From Akkermansiaceae bacterium (GTDB lineage: Bacteria; Verrucomicrobiota; Verrucomicrobiia; Verrucomicrobiales; Akkermansiaceae): a stretch of DNA of 64,000 nucleotides. Below the pieces are notes generated by a model. The model saw nothing but the letters and a program-made list of their open reading frames with translations. It did not search any database and was not told the DNA's origin. The stretch covers positions 124,001-188,000 of the forward strand of contig CAIXKE010000014.1 of NCBI GenBank assembly GCA_903919975.1, given 5' to 3'. Below, piece after piece: positions 50,546 to 60,393 of the stretch. Numbering within the stretch: position 1 is the first letter of the stretch; each line of letters opens with the position of its first letter. Position numbers and translations under genes: made by a program.

Positions 50546-52615
50546 ATGAGACCGGAGCAGCCACAATCGGAACTGGAACTCAAACACGTGGAAACCCCGC
50601 TTTCAATCGTTCCATTGTCCGGTCGTGAAGAACCCGCCATCTGGGTTTCTAAAATTGGCGTGTTCAAGGACTGGAAGCCTGTTGAGGAAAACAAACTGCG
50701 TGTTTTCGAACTTCAGAGAGGACTGAACATTCTCTGGGCGAATCCGGAAGGTGCGAATCCCGAGGAAAACCGGCTGAGCGGACACGGAGCCGGCAAATCC
50801 ACCTTTTGTAGACTCATCCGCCACCTGCTGAATGAAGACGCGGCCGGAACCGCAGGTTTTCTGGAAGGGCTGCGCCGCCACTGTCCAAGCCCATGGTTGG
50901 TTGGAGAGGTGATTGTGGATGGGAATCCATGGCTGGTGGGTCGCCCTCTGAGCGATCAGGGTCATCATTCATTCGCGTTCAAGGGAAAGGCTCTCGCTTT
51001 TGATTTTCCGGAGAAACCGCCACGCCAAGGTTTCAAAGACTATCAGGAGGCGCTCGAAATAGCCGCTTTCGGAGATCTGACGGACAAGAATCTGCCTGAT
51101 TCCAGAAAGGACCTCGATTGGCAACGCTTGCTTCCCTGGCTCTCCCGCGATCAGGAAGCCCACTACAGCGGCTTGCTCGAATGGCGACACAAAGACAGTG
51201 AACACAAAAGCCCGGTCCCATCACACGACGACAGAGGCCACATCCTCCGCCTTGTCCTCGGATTGCTGAACAGCAAGGAAAAGACACTCTTAGAAAGATA
51301 CGCCCGCGAAGCAGAGCAACATGAACGCAAGACCCGAGAAAGACCCCGCAAAGAAAGCATTCTTGAAAACGACCGGGAGCGTCTCTCGCAGGTTCTCGGA
51401 GGAGCAACAATCCCCAACCCGGATGAAACCGAAGCAGATTTGCTTCGGGCGAGTCTCGACCAACAAATCAAGGCCCTCCGTGACAGCGTGGACTTGGAAC
51501 CAACCAAGAAGAGGCATCAGGAAGAACTCGATCCGCTCCTTGAAAAGCTGGACTCCGCACGGGCATCATGGGTGTTCGCCGATGACTGGGCCACTGATAT
51601 TGAAGACCTCATTTCCAAGAATGAAGCCGATCTAAAGGGCGAGACCTTGCCAGCACAGCCCAAGTTCGAACCGAGGAGACGTGACCGCACCAATGAGATG
51701 ATGAAAGGCTTGGGGCCGTTTCCAGGCTATTGCTCCCACTACATGACGGATGCATGGAAAGCTAAATGCACCATCGCTCACGAAAGACCCGCTGAAAGCG
51801 ATGAAGTGAGAGAGGCAGTAAAAAAGATTGAGGAATCCCCAAAAGGCCACAGGGAAGATGAGATTGCACGAGACAAAGTGGAACTGGCACGTCGACAAAG
51901 GATCGTCGCCGAACGCAAGCTGACTTTGGATACGCTTCAGACCGAGGTGAATGCCCTGAGGACCAAGCATAACATCGAACTGAATCAGATCAACTATCCG
52001 AACCAACAAGCGGGACAGATTAAAACCTACCTGGATTCGTTCAAGCAATCCTTTGACGACCTCAAGCAGTGGGATGCTGAGATCGAAGGCCACTACAGTG
52101 AGAAACAGAAAATCACCGCAGGACTCCAGAAACTATCAGAGCAGCACGACACCGCTGTCCGCTCGTTCCAACGGTTTTATGACTACTTTGCCAAAAAGCT
52201 GCTTGGAATAAAGGTCAAGGGTGAGGTCGAACTCAAAGCCGGCAAGACCATCCACCCGGAAATCACCTTTGGAGGTAAGCGTGAAAGTGCCGCTCTCAAA
52301 GTGAGCAAGTGGATTGCCTTCGATCTGGCATCAATGGCCTTCGGATACACCCATCGCGATTGCCATCATCCCCGTATCCTAATTCACGACAGCCCCCGTG
52401 AATCCGATCTGGCGAAAGGCATTTACTCTGCGATTTTTACGACCGTTCAGGAATTGGCTGGTAAAACAACTGGCGACCCACCTTTCCAATACATCATCAC
52501 GACTACCGAAGCCCCACCAGAACACCTAAACAAACGACCTTGGCGGGTCGATCCTATACTGGATTCGTCAACTGATGAAGGACGGCTTCTTGGAATCAAT
52601 CTGGAATCTGAATAA
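50546..52615 (+). CDS. SMC-like ATPase inserted in the DISARM operon
   Basis: 689 aa, starting 6 bp after drmMI. The P-loop is LSGHGAGKSTFCRLIRHLL (~78-96). A long central helical region (~240-560) carries a short loop with CSHYMTDAWKAKCTIAHE (~394-411), whose Cys/His pattern may be a zinc-hook-like tip. Near the C-terminus is HPRILIHDSPRESDLAKGIY (~609), in place of a standard Walker B, followed by YIITTTEAPPEHL. This is the layout of an SMC/Rad50-type ATPase. It is not one of the five usual class 1 DISARM genes. Its position inside the operon suggests a locus-specific module. Confidence 0.8.
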   Translation: MRPEQPQSELELKHVETPLSIVPLSGREEPAIWVSKIGVFKDWKPVEENKLRVFELQRGLNILWANPEGANPEENRLSGHGAGKSTFCRLIRHLLNEDAAGTAGFLEGLRRHCPSPWLVGEVIVDGNPWLVGRPLSDQGHHSFAFKGKALAFDFPEKPPRQGFKDYQEALEIAAFGDLTDKNLPDSRKDLDWQRLLPWLSRDQEAHYSGLLEWRHKDSEHKSPVPSHDDRGHILRLVLGLLNSKEKTLLERYAREAEQHERKTRERPRKESILENDRERLSQVLGGATIPNPDETEADLLRASLDQQIKALRDSVDLEPTKKRHQEELDPLLEKLDSARASWVFADDWATDIEDLISKNEADLKGETLPAQPKFEPRRRDRTNEMMKGLGPFPGYCSHYMTDAWKAKCTIAHERPAESDEVREAVKKIEESPKGHREDEIARDKVELARRQRIVAERKLTLDTLQTEVNALRTKHNIELNQINYPNQQAGQIKTYLDSFKQSFDDLKQWDAEIEGHYSEKQKITAGLQKLSEQHDTAVRSFQRFYDYFAKKLLGIKVKGEVELKAGKTIHPEITFGGKRESAALKVSKWIAFDLASMAFGYTHRDCHHPRILIHDSPRESDLAKGIYSAIFTTVQELAGKTTGDPPFQYIITTTEAPPEHLNKRPWRVDPILDSSTDEGRLLGINLESE

Positions 52616-52679
52616 ATTGTTCTATGAATCTCAGTCAGTAGCCCCCCCACCTTATTGCTAAAAGCGCCATACATCCAAA

Positions 52680-53117
52680 ATGCCTCATTCCGAAATTGCT
52701 GAAATTAACGAAACAGACGACAAACGTGTCTGTTCTGATTGCTTAGGTGAGGCATATCTGAAAGCGCACATTCAAAAAATCGGAGAGCCTAATGATTACT
52801 CATACTGCGATGGCAACGGACAGACCATAGACATCGAGCAACTCGCCGACATCATCGAGCGTGCGTTCGAAGCACACTACGTTCGAACTGATACGAAACC
52901 TGACGGTTTGGAGTATGCGATGCAGCGTGATCCTGAGATTGAATATGAATGGGAAAAATCGGGAGACGAAGTTCTTTGGGCCGTCGCCTCAACAGCGGTC
53001 ATTGGTGAGGCTACCGTGACTCGGCATAAGCTCCAACGGGCTAACCTCATTCCGGATTCAACCTTTGGAACTGACTCCGCAAGCTTTCTTGAGGACTCTG
53101 ACAGCGCATTTGAATAG
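52680..53117 (+). CDS. stand-alone HEPN/RES N-terminal domain protein
   Basis: 145 aa. The first ~70 residues (RVCSDCLGEAYLKAHIQKIG; YSYCDGNGQTIDIEQLADII; ERAFEAHYVRT) match the N-terminal domain that normally precedes RES toxins. C18, C21 and C43 are present but the fourth knuckle Cys is replaced by Tyr40. The C-terminal half is very acidic and no RES catalytic domain follows; the next gene starts at 53166. It may be a truncated remnant or an antitoxin/adaptor made from the N-domain. Lies between the SMC-like ATPase and drmA. Confidence 0.6.
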   Translation: MPHSEIAEINETDDKRVCSDCLGEAYLKAHIQKIGEPNDYSYCDGNGQTIDIEQLADIIERAFEAHYVRTDTKPDGLEYAMQRDPEIEYEWEKSGDEVLWAVASTAVIGEATVTRHKLQRANLIPDSTFGTDSASFLEDSDSAFE

Positions 53118-53165
53118 TTTTAACTTCGCAAATCAGATTTAAATCTCCAGATCAGACACGACCAC

Positions 53166-56100
53166 ATGGCAATATCCCCACTCTCAACCAGTATCGAGGT
53201 TCGTTCCAAACTCGTGGAGACCATCGAATTGGATCTCGTCGGCCCACGCAACGATCATGCTTACGCGCATGAGTTGCTTCCCCAGTCTCCGCAGCGCTGG
53301 TATTTGAGCGGCTACTTGGTCCCTCAAGGTGCGGATGCGGATGCCCGCAAGACGCCTGATGCGCCGGACGAGTTTTCGGAACAGCCATACGTTTCTTCTG
53401 TATCTGCAAACGACGGTGCAGAATCGAAACAGACGCAAGTGACGCCGGGCGGAGGTAGCGATGACAACGATGAAGTAGAACAACAGTCCCAGGTGAGTTA
53501 CCTCCCATCGTCGATGGGTCTGAGTGTCTTGGTTGGCCCGAATTCCACAGGATTGTCTGCGATTGTTCGTTGGGGTGACTATGTTGGGGAAAACGAAGGC
53601 GACGGAACGGCAGACTTCGATCCAACTGAAGTGGACCGCGAGCACGAGGAGGAAATGGCTAAATCGAATGAACCCTCCGCCGCAGAATCGGAGGTGGTTG
53701 TCGGAGAGTCGAAGCCCGAATCCAAAACCGTAAACAAGCGACCCCGTCGTGGATACCGCCGCGAGCCCCGTGAAGAATCCATTCCGATCACGCTCGAAGG
53801 CGATGACGGGATCAAAGAAATGGCACTACCTAACAGCCGTGGGCTGAAACTAGTTGTTTCGTGGACATCTCTTCCCCACCTGCCCGAGACCGGATTGCCG
53901 GCCAACACAAAGACGGTTTCGGTTTTTGTAGTCAACGACCGCCCGAGCAGTAGCAGCAGCTTGACCTATCGGGACATCGCCTTCCAGGTTGAACTAGAAT
54001 TGTCATGCATGTCTGGATTCTATGGTCGCCCTGATCTACGGGGAGCCGCTTTTCCGGAAGAAACCGACAACGACGAGTTGATAGCGGACCTGCATTACCG
54101 GGATGTTTTGGAATATGCGGTGGGGCATGGGGTAGCAACGATTCCCATTGGGCAGGCCGAAGGATGCCACTCCGTTCGAACCACTTGGATACCTTCGGCA
54201 GAGATTCCAAGAGTCGATCACGCTGACAAGGAAACCATCGGTGAAGTGGAATTGGGAATGGAAAGACTGGGTGAGTTGGCGGACCTGACAGATGCGCGGG
54301 CTTGTCTCGATGGGGTGGTTGCGACCTATCGGGCATGGATCTCGGCACAGGCATCCTCATTGGCCACATCCGGCTTGTCGCCGAAACAAAAGGCCACCGC
54401 AGGAGATTTGATCATTGGAGCCAAAGTTGCGGCTACACGCATCGAGGAAGGGATCCAGAGTTTGGCAGACCCGCAGTGCTTGGAGGCGTTCCGAATTGCA
54501 AACCGCTCGATGGCGCGTGCAGCCCGGCAACGCTTCGCTGTCCAACAAAGCAAGGCACCCGCCGATGTTGATGCCCCTCGCTGGCGGGCCTTCCAGCTCG
54601 CATTCATCCTGATGAACCTGAATGGGCTCTTCGATCCCCGACATTCTGACCGGCGGATTGTGGATCTTCTGTTCTTTCCCACCGGTGGCGGCAAGACGGA
54701 GGCCTATCTGGGGCTGTCTGCTTTCACCGTGGTTTTACGGCGGCTTCAGAACCCCGGAATCAGCGCGGCGGGCGTCTCAATCATCATGCGCTACACCTTG
54801 CGCCTGCTAACCCTTGACCAACTCGGACGTGCGGCAGCCCTGATGTGCGCGTTGGAACTGGAACGAGCGCATAACAAAGCCTTGGGTGAATGGCCGTTCG
54901 AGATTGGCCTATGGGTCGGTTCTGCCGCCACACCGAACCGGATGGGAAAGGCGAATGATGACAGCCCAGGCAAAGATGACACCGCCTACGCCAAATTAAC
55001 AAAATTCAAAAACAACCCACGGAAGCATCCCGCACCCATTCCAATGGAGGAATGTCCGTGGTGCGGCACGCGATTTGACCCTGACAGCTTCTATCTTGAA
55101 CCTGCGGGTGCGCAGGAACCTCGGGATCTCCGCGTGGCATGCGTCAACGAGCGATGCGAGTTTTCCGCGGCCCACAACGATTCCCACCTGCCCATCCTCG
55201 GGGTGGACGAACCGATCTATCGTAGGCTGCCTTGTTTTCTAATCGCAACGGTGGACAAGTTCGCCGCATTGCCATGGATGGGCCGGACCGGTGCATTGTT
55301 TGGAAATGTGGACCGATTTGATACTCAAGGGTTCTACGGGCCGTGTGACACTGGCAAAGGCACCGCGCTTCCCGAGGGAAAGCTGCTTCCGCCCGATCTA
55401 ATCATCCAGGACGAGCTTCACTTGATTTCCGGCCCGCTCGGCACGGTGGCTGGCATCTACGAGACCGCCATCGAGGAACTGTGCAAGCGCGACTTAGGTG
55501 AAGGTCTTTCACGCCTGCCAAAAATCGTTGCATCGACGGCCACAGTGCGGAGAGCCGACCGGCAGATCCGCGCTCTTTTTGGCCGTGAACAAACGGCAAT
55601 TTTTCCGCCCCCCGGACCGGATCGCAACGACTCGTTTTTCGCTCGCACTATTCCATCCACCATTGAGAATCCAGGGAGGCTTTATTTGGGCGTGGCAGCA
55701 CAAGGGCGAAGCATGAAAGTCGTTTTGCTCCGCACCTCCCTAGCCATCCTCGCAGGTGGTGCGCAGCTTTATCAGGAAGCTGGCGGCAAGAGCCCTGACA
55801 ATCCGTGCGATCCCTACATGACGCTGTTATCCTACTTTAACAGCCTGCGCGAACTCGGCGGCAGCCGTCGGATCGTGGAGGATGAAGTTTATGTGCAGGC
55901 ACAATCCCGCTGGAAACGTCGGCGGCGTGAGCCTCAGGATGATCTTTTCCGCAGTCGCTACATCAACCGGAACCCGGTGGAGTTGACGTCCCGCGTCAGC
56001 ACGGACGAAGTAGCCAACGCCAAACGTCGCCTCAGCACCGACTTTTGCGAGGATGACAAGGTTGATTTTGCACTCGCCACCAACATGATTTCGGTGGGTC

Positions 56101-56792
56101 TCGATATTGTCCGGCTAGGCTTGATGGTTGTCCTAGGGCAACCAAAGACCACCTCGGAATATATCCAAGCCACCAGCCGCGTGGGGCGCGACAAAAACAA
56201 ACCCGGCTTGGTGGTGACCTTGCTGAACGCTCACAAGCCACGCGACCGTTCCCACTACGAACGCTTCGGGATTTACCACCAGACATTTTATCGCGCCGTG
56301 GAGGCGACCAGCGTGACTCCGTTCTCGCCTCGCGCCCTCGACCGCGCCCTCGCCGGTGCGCTCGTTGGGCTTTGCCGACACATTCTTTCCGACATGGAGG
56401 CCCCGACCAAGGCAGGCAAGGTTCAGAGTCACCTGCCAGCTCTCCAGCAGGCGGTTCGGATTTTTGCCAAGCGGGCAAAAATCCACGATGTGGACAAAGC
56501 CTCGACCCAGGAAGGAACCGACCTCGCCGCACATGTGGACGCCTTGGCACAGAACCTGATTGCAAAGTGGGCGAAGATCGCGGGTGAATGCGCCAGTGAC
56601 GGAAGTTCGCTGACCTATCAAAAATTCGAAGGCCCGCGCCAGGGAGACGCATTGATCCGGGATTTCCTGGATTCGGATCTCCTGACTAAGCCACCGATTT
56701 ATCGAAACTTCCGCGCCAACCGTTCGATGCGCGATGTCGAACCTGCCGTTGACATCCTTCCACTCAAATCCAGCACAGGCACCAACCGATGA
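53166..56792 (+). CDS. drmA: DISARM helicase DrmA
   Basis: 1208 aa. The DEAD-like helicase core shows LLFFPTGGGKTEAYLGLSAF (Walker A, ~502-520), IIQDELHLISGPLGTVAGIY (DExH, ~746-765), PKIVASTATVRRADRQIRAL and VGLDIVRLGLMVVLGQPKTT, SEYIQATSRVGRDKNKPGLV (motifs V and VI). The N-terminal ~430 residues are DrmA-specific. It starts after the two extra genes and overlaps drmB by ATGA. In DISARM, DrmA and DrmB form the DNA-binding complex that detects 5' overhangs on phage DNA. Confidence 0.94.
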   Translation: MAISPLSTSIEVRSKLVETIELDLVGPRNDHAYAHELLPQSPQRWYLSGYLVPQGADADARKTPDAPDEFSEQPYVSSVSANDGAESKQTQVTPGGGSDDNDEVEQQSQVSYLPSSMGLSVLVGPNSTGLSAIVRWGDYVGENEGDGTADFDPTEVDREHEEEMAKSNEPSAAESEVVVGESKPESKTVNKRPRRGYRREPREESIPITLEGDDGIKEMALPNSRGLKLVVSWTSLPHLPETGLPANTKTVSVFVVNDRPSSSSSLTYRDIAFQVELELSCMSGFYGRPDLRGAAFPEETDNDELIADLHYRDVLEYAVGHGVATIPIGQAEGCHSVRTTWIPSAEIPRVDHADKETIGEVELGMERLGELADLTDARACLDGVVATYRAWISAQASSLATSGLSPKQKATAGDLIIGAKVAATRIEEGIQSLADPQCLEAFRIANRSMARAARQRFAVQQSKAPADVDAPRWRAFQLAFILMNLNGLFDPRHSDRRIVDLLFFPTGGGKTEAYLGLSAFTVVLRRLQNPGISAAGVSIIMRYTLRLLTLDQLGRAAALMCALELERAHNKALGEWPFEIGLWVGSAATPNRMGKANDDSPGKDDTAYAKLTKFKNNPRKHPAPIPMEECPWCGTRFDPDSFYLEPAGAQEPRDLRVACVNERCEFSAAHNDSHLPILGVDEPIYRRLPCFLIATVDKFAALPWMGRTGALFGNVDRFDTQGFYGPCDTGKGTALPEGKLLPPDLIIQDELHLISGPLGTVAGIYETAIEELCKRDLGEGLSRLPKIVASTATVRRADRQIRALFGREQTAIFPPPGPDRNDSFFARTIPSTIENPGRLYLGVAAQGRSMKVVLLRTSLAILAGGAQLYQEAGGKSPDNPCDPYMTLLSYFNSLRELGGSRRIVEDEVYVQAQSRWKRRRREPQDDLFRSRYINRNPVELTSRVSTDEVANAKRRLSTDFCEDDKVDFALATNMISVGLDIVRLGLMVVLGQPKTTSEYIQATSRVGRDKNKPGLVVTLLNAHKPRDRSHYERFGIYHQTFYRAVEATSVTPFSPRALDRALAGALVGLCRHILSDMEAPTKAGKVQSHLPALQQAVRIFAKRAKIHDVDKASTQEGTDLAAHVDALAQNLIAKWAKIAGECASDGSSLTYQKFEGPRQGDALIRDFLDSDLLTKPPIYRNFRANRSMRDVEPAVDILPLKSSTGTNR

Positions 56793-58627
56793 GCCGTCAA
56801 CAAATCCGATCCAACCAGTTGATCACGACCTTCGGCCCCGGGGCCATGGTCGATCTCCCGCACAAGTCCATCATTGTCGCCGGTCTCGAAAACTGGGCAT
56901 TCGAACCCGGGAAACCATGTCTAGTGGAGGAGCCGCGCCTTGCCGCGAAGCTTGCCCGTCTCCTACGCCAGCAAAACCAGGCATTCAAAGGCCACAGCAT
57001 CGAGCTTCGAACCCCACCACCAGCCGGGGACGCAATGTTCCAACGGGGACGGATCACGCCGGGTGTCACCGGCTACATTTTCCCGCACTGGTTCATCGTA
57101 CAGAATGTGGTTCTCTCCCCGCAGAAGAACCGCCGCCGTCGCTTGGTAATGCAGGGCCAGTTGGAAGACGGCACGGGCAAATTCAAAGACAAGAACAAGA
57201 GTTACTCCGTAGTACCAGTGCGTTTCGTCCGGGCGTGCAGGAAAGGGCACGTCGGCGACATCCAGTGGCGGGAATTCGCCCACGGTGGGCAGACGAACTG
57301 CCAACAGGACCTTTGGATGGAAGAGCGCGGCACCACGGGCGATCTTGCCGACGTTTGGATCATCTGTGACTGCGGTGCGGTTCGCAGCATGAGCGATGCC
57401 GCAGAGAGCGGCACACTCGGCAACTGCAACGGCAGTCGGCCATGGCTCGACGACAGTGAAGGTGTCTGCGGCGAAACGAACCGCCTTCTTCTTCGAACCG
57501 CCAGCAACGCTTATTTTCCGCAGACGCTACCAGTCATCTCGATTCCGAATGGAATGAAGAAAGTAGAATCCGTTGTGTTGAGCCTCTGGGATACCCATTT
57601 GTGCAAAATAACATCGGTGGAACAACTTAGCATGGTGAAGGGAATAATCCCTGGACTTGCCGAAGAACTGGGAACACTCACGGACGTTGAGGTTTTTGAG
57701 GTGATGCAAATCATCCACGAGGGAAAGCAAACGTCATCCGTTGCCAAACCAGTGAAGGAAGTCGAGTTTGACGCACTCAGTGGTGCGGACATCGAACAAC
57801 AGACAGACGAGCCGAATGGAGATTTTTTTGTCCGGCGTTTGCCTGCGGCAAACTGGCAACACGTAAAGTTGGCAGCCGTAGACAACGTCGTGCTCGTCCA
57901 CCGGCTCCGGGAAGTGGTTGCACTTCTCGGCTTTACCCGATTCGAACCAGAATCAGCCGATGTTACCGGTGAACTCGACATGCAGGTTCAACGCGCACCC
58001 ATCGTTCGCGACGCCAAATGGATGCCAGTCTCGGAAAACCGGGGAGAAGGAATCTTCCTTCAATTCAACCCCGATGCCATCGAAAGCTGGGCGACCGGCG
58101 AGTTGGTCATGAAACGGGCGGCGGAACTTGAGGGATCTTTGGAAAAATGGAAGAAGGATCACCCCAACAGTCGGGTGGAGTTTCCCGGGGCTTCCTACAT
58201 TATGCTGCATTCGCTTTCCCATCTGCTGATCAGCGCTATTTCGCTTGAATGCGGCTACCCTTTGTCATCATTGCGCGAAAGAATCTACGCACCTGATGGC
58301 AAGGGTGCCATGGAAGGCCGCTACGGAATTCTCATCTACACATCGTCTTCGGGTTCCGAGGGTACCTTGGGCGGACTGGTCCAATCGGCCCGTGACATTC
58401 GAAAACATCTTTTCCGTGCGATGCAACTCGGCACATTGTGCTCGAACGACCCGGTCTGTTCATCACACGGGGTTAAGAATGGCGGGATTGACCGCATTTC
58501 AGGTAGCGCCTGCCACGGTTGCCTCTACATCTCGGAAACCTCATGCGAAAGATTCAATCAATTCCTGGATCGTTCTTTGGTGGTGCCCACCATCGACCGC
58601 AGTGGCTGTGCGTTCTTCACCGTCTGA
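56789..58627 (+). CDS. drmB: DISARM DUF1998 protein DrmB
   Basis: 612 aa. The N-terminus SRQQIRSNQLITTFGPGAMV is the family hallmark. A DUF1998 domain occupies the C-terminal part (YIMLHSLSHLLISAISLECG; RYGILIYTSSSGSEGTLGGL) and ends in the Cys cluster SGSACHGCLYISETSCERFN (~569-588), probably Zn-binding. It overlaps drmA and is followed by drmC after 6 bp. It works as the partner of DrmA; it has no nuclease motif of its own. Confidence 0.94.
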   Translation: MSRQQIRSNQLITTFGPGAMVDLPHKSIIVAGLENWAFEPGKPCLVEEPRLAAKLARLLRQQNQAFKGHSIELRTPPPAGDAMFQRGRITPGVTGYIFPHWFIVQNVVLSPQKNRRRRLVMQGQLEDGTGKFKDKNKSYSVVPVRFVRACRKGHVGDIQWREFAHGGQTNCQQDLWMEERGTTGDLADVWIICDCGAVRSMSDAAESGTLGNCNGSRPWLDDSEGVCGETNRLLLRTASNAYFPQTLPVISIPNGMKKVESVVLSLWDTHLCKITSVEQLSMVKGIIPGLAEELGTLTDVEVFEVMQIIHEGKQTSSVAKPVKEVEFDALSGADIEQQTDEPNGDFFVRRLPAANWQHVKLAAVDNVVLVHRLREVVALLGFTRFEPESADVTGELDMQVQRAPIVRDAKWMPVSENRGEGIFLQFNPDAIESWATGELVMKRAAELEGSLEKWKKDHPNSRVEFPGASYIMLHSLSHLLISAISLECGYPLSSLRERIYAPDGKGAMEGRYGILIYTSSSGSEGTLGGLVQSARDIRKHLFRAMQLGTLCSNDPVCSSHGVKNGGIDRISGSACHGCLYISETSCERFNQFLDRSLVVPTIDRSGCAFFTV

Positions 58628-58633
58628 AGTATC

Positions 58634-59434
58634 ATGCACAGCAATCTCACACAGGTATTGGATCTCCCGGCTTCAACATTGTTGGAGCTTGGCAACGCAC
58701 TGCGGGGTGGTTCGCTGCGTTACGGAGTCTCCGCGGGCATGCTTTCCACATTCGTTGGCAACCGCTCTGGAGATTTAGCCAACGCCCTCCAAACCATCCT
58801 GGACGACGGATGCTCGACCGAAGCCCTCGGTACCATGTGCCTCCTGCTTCATGAGGCCAGGGTCCGCATGGAAACCAACGATAATGCCCTCTACCTCGCG
58901 CTCAGCGGTCCCGAAGTTCCGGGAACCCCGGTGGTTTCCACACCCACCATGGTTCGGGCGTTGTTTGAAGAGGCGAAGAGCGATGTAATCGTGGCAAGTT
59001 ACGTTTTCCACCAGTGCAGGGACTTGCTCGCGCCATTGGCGGCAAAGGTCGATGCGGATTCAAAATTCATGGTGCGACTCATCGTTGATCTATCCCATCA
59101 ACGACAGCATGCGACCGAGCCGTTGCCAATCGTCGCTAACCGATTCAAAAAGAATTTTCTCAACGATGCATGGGAGGGAAATCGCGAACCCGAGTTCTGG
59201 CATGATCCCCGTGTATTCGAAGAGGTGGATAGGAAGAAGGCTGGCGTCATGCATGCCAAGGTGGTGATCATCGACTCCGAGGCCGCGCTGGTGACATCCG
59301 CCAACTTCACGGAAGCCGCCCAGAACCGAAACATCGAAGCCGGTTTGATTGTTCGCCAGTCCCTTCATGTAGGACGTCTCCGGAGTTTTTTTGAAGGTAT
59401 GATTGATACCCGCACACTGCGCCAGATCGTCTGA
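58634..59434 (+). CDS. drmC: DISARM PLD-like nuclease DrmC
   Basis: 266 aa. The N-terminal ~95 residues are helical (NLTQVLDLPASTLLELGNAL). The single PLD signature is MHAKVVIIDSEAALVTSANF TEAAQNRNIEAGLIV (H~206, K~208, N~223), which needs dimerisation to form the active site. Last gene of the DISARM operon. DrmC is reported dispensable in some DISARM loci; its role is thought to be DNA degradation. Confidence 0.93.
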   Translation: MHSNLTQVLDLPASTLLELGNALRGGSLRYGVSAGMLSTFVGNRSGDLANALQTILDDGCSTEALGTMCLLLHEARVRMETNDNALYLALSGPEVPGTPVVSTPTMVRALFEEAKSDVIVASYVFHQCRDLLAPLAAKVDADSKFMVRLIVDLSHQRQHATEPLPIVANRFKKNFLNDAWEGNREPEFWHDPRVFEEVDRKKAGVMHAKVVIIDSEAALVTSANFTEAAQNRNIEAGLIVRQSLHVGRLRSFFEGMIDTRTLRQIV

Positions 59435-59706
59435 AGTTCAATAAGTTTAAAGATTGTCGGTTTCTGTTAAACTATTTAGCAATAGAGTAACCGGTCTGTA
59501 GAGTGTGGGCGGCGATTTGGAAGTCCGATAGATCGGGCGGCATGAACATCGGATCGTTGTAGCGCGTCTTCTTCTTCGAGAGCTTCTAACGAAACTCTTC
59601 TTCCTTCGTCTTCTTCGGTGTCTTCTTCCGGGGTGAAGGGGGCGGTATTTCTCTACCCAGCAGGGGCGTGCAAAAGCAGTGCCGACGGGCTGTTCTGAGT
59701 TCACTG

Positions 59707-60201
59707 ATGAACTCAACCACCACATTCAAGTGTCTGAATTGCAACGAAGAACACCGCTGTGAGCCGCGCAAGCGCGGACGCCAGCGTTACTGCTCAAAAC
59801 CTGATTGTCGCCGGGCCTCGAAAGCGGCGAGCCAGCGTCAATGGTTGAACCGACCGGAGAACCAGAACTACTTCCGCGGATCCGACAATTGCGAGCGAGT
59901 CCGGCAGTGGCGTTTGGCTCATCCCGGCTACAAGCGCAACAAGATGTCTGCGTCCAGTGGTGTGTTACAAGAGATACCGAATCCACAAATCATTGGAAAC
60001 GAGTTGATTGTGCCATCAGATGCGGCGAATATGTTACAAGATCTCTGCATTGCTCAACCTGCTGTTATTGTGGGACTTATGTCGATCATTACCGGCCATG
60101 TGTTACAAGATGACTTGCTCGCCACCGCCCGTTTATTCGAGCGCCGCGGCCTCGATATTCTGCACAGGACGCCCGAGATGTGCGATCCTCGACCTTTGTA
60201 G
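59707..60201 (+). CDS. zinc-finger-like hypothetical protein, 164 aa
   Basis: Start at ATG 59707; the open frame extends 39 bp upstream. The N-terminal ~70 residues carry a Cys-x2-Cys ... Cys ... Cys-x4-Cys arrangement (CLNCNEEHRC; RYCSKPDCRRASKAASQRQW; NRPENQNYFRGSDNCERVRQ; WRLAHPGYKR), a basic DNA-binding-like module. I have seen this architecture as scattered hypothetical proteins in Verrucomicrobiota and Planctomycetes. The C-terminal helices (IAQPAVIVGLMSIITGHVLQ) are hydrophobic. Possibly a mobile-element passenger. Confidence 0.65.
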   Translation: MNSTTTFKCLNCNEEHRCEPRKRGRQRYCSKPDCRRASKAASQRQWLNRPENQNYFRGSDNCERVRQWRLAHPGYKRNKMSASSGVLQEIPNPQIIGNELIVPSDAANMLQDLCIAQPAVIVGLMSIITGHVLQDDLLATARLFERRGLDILHRTPEMCDPRPL

Positions 60202-60393
60202 CCAAGACGAACCAAAGGCCGTTCACAGCGGCCCCAGGGCCATGCTGATGGCCAAAGTGAGACATCAACAACGCCCGCTGGCCGCCGCTCAAATCAGGAT
60301 GTTAGAGCATCCGCTTTTTAAACCGCCCGTTTCATCCGAAATTCACGCCGCCGCCCACAGTAGAGATACCGACGCATGAATTCAGACAAAAAA

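Noticed and set aside
59565-59640. Pyrimidine-rich stretch (cttcttc...) behind drmC as a functional repeat
   Set aside because: Irregular low-complexity DNA without a fixed unit or hairpin.
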